This document shows positions 5,545 through 9,554 of a stretch of 9,554 bases of DNA, piece after piece. The DNA is taken from assembly GCA_002314465.1 (NCBI GenBank), contig DCGA01000183.1:6556-16109 (forward strand). Reading direction: 5' to 3'. Position 1 is the stretch's first letter. Every line of letters starts with the position of its first letter. A program made the position numbers and the translations under genes. The stretch comes from a bacterium UBA1790. GTDB taxonomy: Bacteria > Bacteroidota > Bacteroidia > Bacteroidales > Muribaculaceae. The notes beneath the pieces are model-generated. The model was not told the origin of the DNA. It did not search any database and worked only from the letters and a program-made list of their open reading frames with translations.

Positions 5545-6492
5545 ATGAATAAATGGGCAAGAATATTAATCGGGCTTGCGGTCTTTGCCGTGGTTCTCGT
5601 GGCAAGCGCGTCGATGTACATGCTTGACTACTCGTTGATGCCGCTGCACCGCAGCCGCGCCGAGGGGTTGCAAAGGTTGTATGAACGTGCTCCGCTGACC
5701 AAGGCATGGGTCGACAGCGTGGTGGAAAACAAGATACTTCACGACACTACCATCGCACTGCCCGACGGCACCTACCGGCATGGCTATTACATGGCAGCCG
5801 ACTCGGCTACCTACCACACTGCCGTGCTCGTGCATGGCTACAAGGACTGCGCCATCTCCATGCTCCACCTGGGCTATATGTACCAGCACGATATGGGCTA
5901 CAACATCGTGCTACCCGACCTGTGGGCACACGGCAAGAGCAAGGGCAACTTCATAGGCATGGGGTGGAAAGAGCGCATCGAGGTTATAGAATGGGCCCGC
6001 GTGGCGAGTTGCATGTTCGGCAACGACAGTTCATCATCGAGCATCGTGCTGCACGGCGTCTCGATGGGTGCCGCAACGGTGATGAATGTGAGCGGTGAGT
6101 CTCTCCCGCCCCATATTAAGGCAATTGTAGAAGATTGCGGCTACACCAGCGCATGGGACGAGTTTTCGGGCCAACTGAAGGAGCAGTTCGGGCTTCCCGA
6201 GTTCCCGCTCATGTATACCACGAGCGCTCTGTGCAAGATGAAGTACGGCTGGTCGTTCGGTGAGTGTTCGCCCGTGACGCAGGTCGCCCACGCCCGTATT
6301 CCCATGTTGTTCATTCACGGTGACAACGACGACTTTGTGCCCACAGCGATGGTGCACGAGGTGTATGCTGCCCATCCCGGCCCCAAGGAACTGTGGCTCG
6401 CGCCTGGCTCGGCCCACGCCCGCTCCTACAGTGACCACCCCGAGGAATACACACAGCGCGTGAAAGCGTTCCTCGGAAAGTATATACGTTGA
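5545..6492 (+). CDS. Membrane-anchored alpha/beta hydrolase
   Basis: A 315-residue protein with an N-terminal transmembrane or signal-anchor segment (about residues 6-26, after MNKWAR), then an alpha/beta-hydrolase domain. Visible are the oxyanion region VLVHGYKDC (95-102), LPDLWAHGKSKG (123-134), the nucleophile elbow HGVSMGAA with Ser173, HGDNDDFVP with the likely acid Asp262, and GSAHARSY with His291: a complete catalytic triad. This domain order resembles Bacillus YqkD-like 'alpha/beta hydrolase with N-terminal anchor' proteins. The substrate is unknown; an esterase or peptidase role on the outer face of the inner membrane is an inference. The ATG at 5545 is the only start that keeps the membrane segment. 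It is divergent from the S41 peptidase, with about 145 bp shared between the two starts. Confidence 0.88.
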   Translation: MNKWARILIGLAVFAVVLVASASMYMLDYSLMPLHRSRAEGLQRLYERAPLTKAWVDSVVENKILHDTTIALPDGTYRHGYYMAADSATYHTAVLVHGYKDCAISMLHLGYMYQHDMGYNIVLPDLWAHGKSKGNFIGMGWKERIEVIEWARVASCMFGNDSSSSSIVLHGVSMGAATVMNVSGESLPPHIKAIVEDCGYTSAWDEFSGQLKEQFGLPEFPLMYTTSALCKMKYGWSFGECSPVTQVAHARIPMLFIHGDNDDFVPTAMVHEVYAAHPGPKELWLAPGSAHARSYSDHPEEYTQRVKAFLGKYIR

Positions 6493-6507
6493 CACAATAC
6501 CACAAAC

Positions 6508-6532
6508 AAAAAACCGCACAAAGGCGGCTTTT
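6508..6532. terminator. Small bidirectional terminator
   Basis: CCGC (6514-6517) and GCGG (6524-6527) enclose ACAAAG. The A-run on the left and TTTT on the right give a T-tract on either strand. It lies between the convergent hydrolase and beta-barrel genes. The stem is only 4 bp plus flanking A/T pairs. Confidence 0.55.
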
Positions 6533-6582
6533 ATATTGTATCATGCATACCGAGCAATTACGCCCGCACGAACCTAAACCAA

Positions 6583-7047
6583 TCAGAAATTATACTTGAG
6601 GCCCAGTGCTGTGAGCACCTGGGTCTCTTGCTTTACTGCATGGAGACGCAGTTCGCCGAAAACATCCCAGTTGCGTCCGATGTTATACTCAAGGCCGGCA
6701 CCCAAGTTGAGCCCCCAGCGGTTAACATTAGGCCCCACATATCCCCAGTGGCTATAGCCCAGTCCCGCAAAGGGATACAGGCTTAAACGCTGGACCACGG
6801 GCATCACATAATGCACGTTGAGGTTGAGATGCAGTGTGGTCACATCCTTGCGCTCACCCATATAAATCATCTCGGGCTCAATGCGAATGTGATTGCCTAT
6901 GCGGCCCTGCAGTTTAATGCCAAAACCGCTCTGGCCGTACTCCGAAGCATAGTCATAAGAAAAGCCAATAGCCAGCGGCGGGCGTTCAATGGCGCTCGCA
7001 CACAGCATAGCAACCGAGGCAAATAGTAGAAGTGCTAAACGTTTCAT
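6583..7047 (-). CDS. Small outer-membrane beta-barrel protein
   Basis: A 154-residue protein beginning with a classic signal peptide, MKRLALLLFASVAMLCASA, with likely cleavage after residue 19. The rest alternates polar and hydrophobic/aromatic residues in strand-sized blocks (IGFSYDY, FGIKLQGRI, IRIEPEMIYMG, LHLNLNVHYVMP, LSLYPFAGLGYSHWG, GLNLGAGLEYNI, WDVFGELRLHAV, VLTALGLKYNF). It ends in the C-terminal Phe typical of proteins inserted by the BAM machinery. About eight strands are expected, as in OmpX/OmpW/OmpA-barrel relatives, listed as 'porin family' or 'outer membrane beta-barrel' in Bacteroidota. The ATG at 7047 overlaps the stop of the upstream YitT gene (ATGA), indicating translational coupling. 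Longer in-frame extensions would place coding sequence before the signal peptide and are rejected. Function unknown. Confidence 0.87.
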   Translation of the reverse strand: MKRLALLLFASVAMLCASAIERPPLAIGFSYDYASEYGQSGFGIKLQGRIGNHIRIEPEMIYMGERKDVTTLHLNLNVHYVMPVVQRLSLYPFAGLGYSHWGYVGPNVNRWGLNLGAGLEYNIGRNWDVFGELRLHAVKQETQVLTALGLKYNF

Positions 7048-8027
7048 TTTTCGGGTTGTTCGGGATTGTTTTCTTTGTTTTTTTCGGCATAGGCCTGACG
7101 CAACAAGGCATCGGGGATCATACACTCATCGTTCACTTGCGGGCGATACTTCTTGAGTCGTACCTTCACCTCATCGAAACCTATACCATAGGCACCGTTG
7201 ACCACGGTCTGGGTAATAAATGCGTCGGTATCGATAGCCTTTACGATGCGGAAGATGTTCACACTCTCGATGCGGCGTGCCACCACGAGAAGCATCTTCA
7301 CATCCTGCTTGGTGTACCAGCCGGTACCATGGATGAGAGTACAGCCACGGTTGGCATCGTTATTTATAGCATTGGCGATATCCTCCCATCGGTCGGAGAT
7401 GATGAGGAACTGCACCGCCTGGCGGTTGTTGTTGATAACCATGTCGGCTACATAGGAGAGAATCACCATGAATACAAGACCGTAGACAATAACATCTATC
7501 TGCTTGAAGATAAGATATGAAGAAGATGTAATGATAACATCACAATAAACCATCATACGTCCGAAGGAGATGTTGGTATACTTAGATACCATGGCAGCCA
7601 CGATGTCGGTTCCAGCCGAACTGCCGTTGTGCGTAAATGTGATGCCAATGCCTATACCGCACAGTGTAGCACCGATAATCACACTCATGAACGGCTGCGA
7701 GTCGACAATGGGCTTGGGGAATAAGGGCACGAAAAAATAGAGCAGCACACTGCATGCCGTAGCGCCAAAGATGGTGCGCAACACAAACTGCTTGCCCACT
7801 GTACGGAATGCGATGAGAAGCAACAAGGCGTTGATGCCGTAGTTTACAACCGCCACGTTCCAGCCAAAAGCAAAGTGAGTGAGAGAAGCAATGCCTACTA
7901 CACCACCCGTCACAATGTTGTTAGGAAGGATAAAGGCCGAAAAGCCAAAGGCATAGAGAGCGAGGCCCGACACGATGAAAAAATAGTCGCGGGCGAATCT
8001 GAGAAGTCTGTTATTAGTCTCGGTCAT
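7044..8027 (-). CDS. YitT family membrane protein (DUF161 membrane part + DUF2179 C-terminal domain)
   Basis: A 327-residue protein. The N-terminal part carries hydrophobic segments at about residues 15-34, 42-72, 84-102, 113-131, 155-175 and 178-198. It includes the family signatures LPNNIVTGGVVGIA (35-48) and HNGSSAGTDIVAA (133-145). The soluble C-terminal DUF2179-type domain spans about 205-292 (QFLIISDRWEDIANAI, ...GCTLIHGTGWYTKQD, ...DAFITQTVVNGAYGIGF). YitT proteins are widespread inner-membrane proteins without an established substrate. The tail is Lys/Glu/Asn/Pro-rich. A TTG at 8060 would add eleven codons but lies in the promoter-like region; the ATG at 8027 gives a normal family start (MTETNNRLLRFARDYFFIVSG). 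It is the first gene of a two-gene operon with the barrel protein. Confidence 0.9.
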   Translation of the reverse strand: MTETNNRLLRFARDYFFIVSGLALYAFGFSAFILPNNIVTGGVVGIASLTHFAFGWNVAVVNYGINALLLLIAFRTVGKQFVLRTIFGATACSVLLYFFVPLFPKPIVDSQPFMSVIIGATLCGIGIGITFTHNGSSAGTDIVAAMVSKYTNISFGRMMVYCDVIITSSSYLIFKQIDVIVYGLVFMVILSYVADMVINNNRQAVQFLIISDRWEDIANAINNDANRGCTLIHGTGWYTKQDVKMLLVVARRIESVNIFRIVKAIDTDAFITQTVVNGAYGIGFDEVKVRLKKYRPQVNDECMIPDALLRQAYAEKNKENNPEQPEK

Positions 8028-8048
8028 GAGAATTGGAGTTTGATAGTG

Positions 8049-8056
8049 CGAAGTTA
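8049..8056 (-). promoter_or_regulatory. Weak -7-like element of the YitT/barrel operon
   Basis: The minus strand reads TAACTTCG, one mismatch from TAnnTTTG, 21 bases before the ATG at 8027. A -33 TTTG at the right distance is not evident, so this assignment is tentative. Confidence 0.3.
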
Positions 8057-8094
8057 GCAATAAGTTATCAAAAACGAACGATTTTTCTCATATT

Positions 8095-8128
8095 TTTGTG
8101 GTGGGTTGACCGATTTTTTCTACCTTTG
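8095..8128 (+). promoter_or_regulatory. Promoter of the holin-family gene
   Basis: TACCTTTG (8121-8128) is a perfect -7 match. The nearest TTTG (8095-8098) is 22 bp upstream, one more than the usual maximum. The -7 box ends 38 bases before the ATG at 8167. Confidence 0.6.
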
Positions 8129-8166
8129 ATGCATCAATCAAAACAATAAACCTAAAAATACATATT

Positions 8167-8526
8167 ATGTTAGTAAAACTTATCATCTCGGCCCTGTCGG
8201 TAGGCATCACAGCCTGGTTCATGGACAGCATCAGCATTGAGCCCTGGTGGGCATGCATCCTGGTAGCAATAGTCCTGGGACTCATCAACTCTATCATCCG
8301 TCCCGTGGTCAAACTGCTGTCTTTCCCAGTTAATTTCCTCACACTGGGCTTGTTCTCATTTGTCATCAACGCACTCATGGTAATGCTGTGCGCATGGTTC
8401 CTCAACGACTACTTCAAGATCAATGCCAGCGGATTTGATTACTTCCTCTCGGCACTCATCTTCAGTGTGGTATTGTCGATTGTAGGCTGGGTTCTCAACC
8501 TGTTCAATCCCAAGAAAAAGAAATAA
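8167..8526 (+). CDS. 'Phage holin family' small membrane protein (PF04020-like, YvlD type)
   Basis: A 119-residue, very hydrophobic protein with four predicted membrane helices (about 3-20, 28-46, 56-78, 93-113) and a basic PKKKK end that should stay in the cytoplasm. The family signature is clear: VLGLINSIIRPVVKLLSFPVNFLTLGLFSFVINALM (36-71). Despite the family label (4-TMS holin superfamily IV), these are common single chromosomal genes. Nothing here is phage-like: no endolysin or structural gene is adjacent. The role is probably in the inner membrane or envelope stress (B. subtilis YvlD is such a protein); function in Bacteroidota is unknown. The start is preceded by an A-rich leader typical of the phylum. 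Convergent with thymidine kinase. Confidence 0.9.
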   Translation: MLVKLIISALSVGITAWFMDSISIEPWWACILVAIVLGLINSIIRPVVKLLSFPVNFLTLGLFSFVINALMVMLCAWFLNDYFKINASGFDYFLSALIFSVVLSIVGWVLNLFNPKKKK

Positions 8527-8552
8527 CCGATAAAAGGGTTAAACCCATAGAA

Positions 8553-8587
8553 AAATACCCGCCCTCACATTGTGAAGGCGGGTATTT
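8553..8587. terminator. Strong bidirectional terminator between convergent genes
   Basis: AAATACCCGCC (8553-8563) pairs perfectly with GGCGGGTATTT (8577-8587). After one C-A mismatch the stem continues TCAC/GTGA around loop ATT. The minus strand ends in ATTTTTC and the plus strand in ATTTG, so it can end both the holin-family and the tdk transcripts. Confidence 0.9.
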
Positions 8588-8607
8588 GCTCATATATAAC
8601 CTTGCAG

Positions 8608-9231
8608 TTACTCAAACTTGATGGTGTTGCGGCTTGCGCTCTCAATGCGGCGGTTGCGCCAGCAACGGCGGCACAGAGCCACATACTTATCGTCGCCACC
8701 TATCTCGACCTGGGCACCGTCGGTAACGATGTTGCCCTGTCCGTCGATACGTGCATTGATGATGGTCTTGCGGCCGCAAGAGCAGGTCGACTTAATTTCG
8801 TCGATGCTGTCGGCAAGTTCAAAGAGACGGCGCGAACCCTCGAAAACGTGCGACTGGAAGTCGGTGCGCAGGCCATAGCACACAACATTGGTGCCATAGT
8901 CGTCGACGATGCGCGACAACTGGTCGATTTGGGCTGCACTGAGGAACTGAGCCTCATCGATAAGAATCCAGTCCTTGAGCACCAGCGTTTCCTCATAGAG
9001 CCCCTTCACCAACTCGTATATGTCGGTGTCGGGGTAAATCCATTCGCACTTGCGCTGTATACCTATGCGTGAGTGAATCACATTGTCTTTCTCGCGGTCG
9101 TCGATGATGGGCTTGAAGCACATGTACTGCATGCCGCGCTCCTCAAAGTTATAGGCCTGGGTGAGCAGCAGCGCAGTCTTGGCCGAACCCATCGTTCCGT
9201 AACGGAAATATAATTTACCTGAACCGTTCAT
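8608..9231 (-). CDS. tdk: Thymidine kinase
   Basis: A 207-residue type II thymidine kinase that phosphorylates thymidine to dTMP in pyrimidine salvage. Motifs in order: P-loop GTMGSAKT (12-19), where the usual Gly before Lys is Ala17; LIDEAQFL with the catalytic Glu93; CYGLRTDF (118-125); zinc-binding Cys150, Cys152 (CSCG), Cys187 and Cys190 (CRRC); and the thymidine-binding lid around VEIGGDDKYVALC with Tyr183. The wording (LYFRYGTM, CYGLRTDF, CSCGRK, IGGDDKYV) is closer to E. coli Tdk than to the Bacteroides Tdk I remember, which has ICGSMFSGKTEEL and AGLDMDF. The length is normal. No convincing Bacteroidota -7/-33 box is seen in front of the ATG at 9231; it could be expressed from the upstream zinc-ribbon gene or from an unrecognised promoter. 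Confidence 0.93.
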   Translation of the reverse strand: MNGSGKLYFRYGTMGSAKTALLLTQAYNFEERGMQYMCFKPIIDDREKDNVIHSRIGIQRKCEWIYPDTDIYELVKGLYEETLVLKDWILIDEAQFLSAAQIDQLSRIVDDYGTNVVCYGLRTDFQSHVFEGSRRLFELADSIDEIKSTCSCGRKTIINARIDGQGNIVTDGAQVEIGGDDKYVALCRRCWRNRRIESASRNTIKFE

Positions 9232-9356
9232 ATCGTTGTAACTCAGTTAAATAGCGAGTAATAGTGTATTAAATGATATAATGATAGCCTTGCGAGCGTT
9301 GAAAGCGACTGCTAACAATACCCGAAATATCCTCACAAGAACCAATCACTTGACCG
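9232..9356. other. A/T-rich tdk upstream region
   Basis: No ORF and no clear TAnnTTTG/TTTG pair towards tdk. On the plus strand there is TGATATAAT (9274-9282), an extended -10-like sequence, and a one-mismatch -7 box TAGCCTTG (9285-9292). Neither is convincing in this phylum. Confidence 0.3.
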
Positions 9357-9450
9357 GTACTTAACGTGCTGGCTCGAGCGTCGTTAGGTCGCAAGTAGGC
9401 GCCGGGGTGAGCGCTGCGTCGCGGGCTCTGATGCCAGCCGTTGCAAGTAC
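9357..9450. other. Long imperfect inverted repeat / structured RNA candidate
   Basis: GTACTT-AACG-T-GCTGGC (9357-9373) pairs with GCCAGC-CGTT-GC-AAGTAC (9433-9450): 16 base pairs with two small bulges. Inside, GAGC/GCTC (9376-9379 with 9425-9428), CGCA/TGCG (9390-9393 with 9415-9418) and GCGC/GCGC (9399-9402 with 9411-9414, loop CGGGGTGA) continue a long arm. It is G/C-rich compared with the flanking A/T-rich spacer and starts one base after the zinc-ribbon stop codon (minus strand). No T-tract follows, so it is not a standard terminator. It does not show RNase P, SRP or tmRNA signatures. Confidence 0.5.
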
Positions 9451-9451
9451 T

Positions 9452-9554
9452 TTACTTAGATGATTTTTGCTTGGTTTCTTTGGTTGCCTTCTTGGGTTCC
9501 TCGCTCACACCAGCAAGCGCGGGATCAACCAGGATGCGTCCGCAATACTCGCAG
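9452..9554 (-). CDS. C-terminal end of a C4 zinc-ribbon protein (partial at right edge)
   Basis: The last 33 codons on the minus strand read CEYCGRILVDPALAGVSEEP followed by a Lys/Thr/Ser-rich tail ending QKSSK and TAA. CEYCGRILVDP is the second knuckle of the C4-type zinc ribbon (DUF164 / zf-RING_7 family) that ends long coiled-coil proteins in Bacteroidota. The coiled coil and first knuckle must lie beyond the edge. Function is poorly defined; such proteins are proposed to bind nucleic acid or act as chaperone-like factors. tdk lies downstream on the same strand after a spacer of about 220 bases. Confidence 0.75.
   Translation of the reverse strand, partial: CEYCGRILVDPALAGVSEEPKKATKETKQKSSK

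Noticed and set aside
8167..8526. Holin-family gene as evidence of a prophage.
   Set aside because: The family name is historical; four-helix PF04020 proteins are ordinary chromosomal genes, and no lysin, integrase or structural gene is nearby.
9357..9450. Integron attC site, because ACTTAAC (RYYYAAC) sits at one end of the inverted repeat directly behind a stop codon.
   Set aside because: The partner box is GTTGCAAGT, with two extra bases breaking the GTTRRRY core. The inner helices do not follow the attC R/L-box layout, and the neighbours are core genes without an integron integrase in view.
9357..9450. RNase P RNA, SRP RNA, tmRNA or a known riboswitch.
   Set aside because: None of the conserved cores I know (such as GAGGAAAGTCCGGGC or GGTCAGGTCCGGAAGGAAGCAGC-type motifs) is present on either strand.

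Overview
The window looks like ordinary chromosome of a Bacteroidota bacterium, most likely order Bacteroidales (Prevotella- or Muribaculaceae-like). The main reason is the promoters: eight start regions carry the Bacteroidota -7 element TAnnTTTG, six of them with a TTTG-like -33 element 19-22 bp upstream. Start regions are A/T-rich without Shine-Dalgarno sequences. The ParC, S41 lipoprotein, YitT and C4 zinc-ribbon sequences also fit that phylum. The closest genus cannot be named from the sequence alone.

Layout. 1-1206 (-): N-terminal part of topoisomerase IV subunit A (parC), running off the left edge. It is divergent from an EamA/DMT-type transporter (1401-2330, +). Then come tRNA-Pro(TGG) with its own promoter and terminator (2365-2544), and a lone unassigned gene for a double-CxxC, TPR-like protein (2713-3330, +). 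The 40-bp terminator behind the tRNA is repeated exactly behind this gene. Next are an inositol-monophosphatase-family enzyme (3536-4306, +), an S41 peptidase lipoprotein (4387-5400, -), and a divergent membrane-anchored alpha/beta hydrolase (5545-6492, +). A minus-strand operon follows: a YitT-family membrane protein (7044-8027) overlaps by 4 bp a small outer-membrane beta-barrel protein (6583-7047). A small four-helix 'phage holin family' membrane protein (8167-8526, +) converges with thymidine kinase (8608-9231, -). A strongly structured intergenic segment (9357-9450) precedes the C-terminal end of a C4 zinc-ribbon protein (9452-9554, -), which is cut by the right edge.

The genes are mostly monocistronic housekeeping or envelope functions: DNA topology, nucleotide salvage, phosphatase, envelope proteolysis and transport. 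Only YitT plus the barrel protein form a clear operon. I see no defence island, CRISPR array, transposase or phage structural genes. The best candidates for something new are (1) the about 838-bp unit bounded by two identical 40-bp terminator repeats next to tRNA-Pro, carrying the unassigned zinc-ribbon gene with a repeat-rich leader, (2) the long imperfect inverted repeat at 9357-9450, and (3) an E. coli-like rather than Bacteroides-like thymidine kinase.
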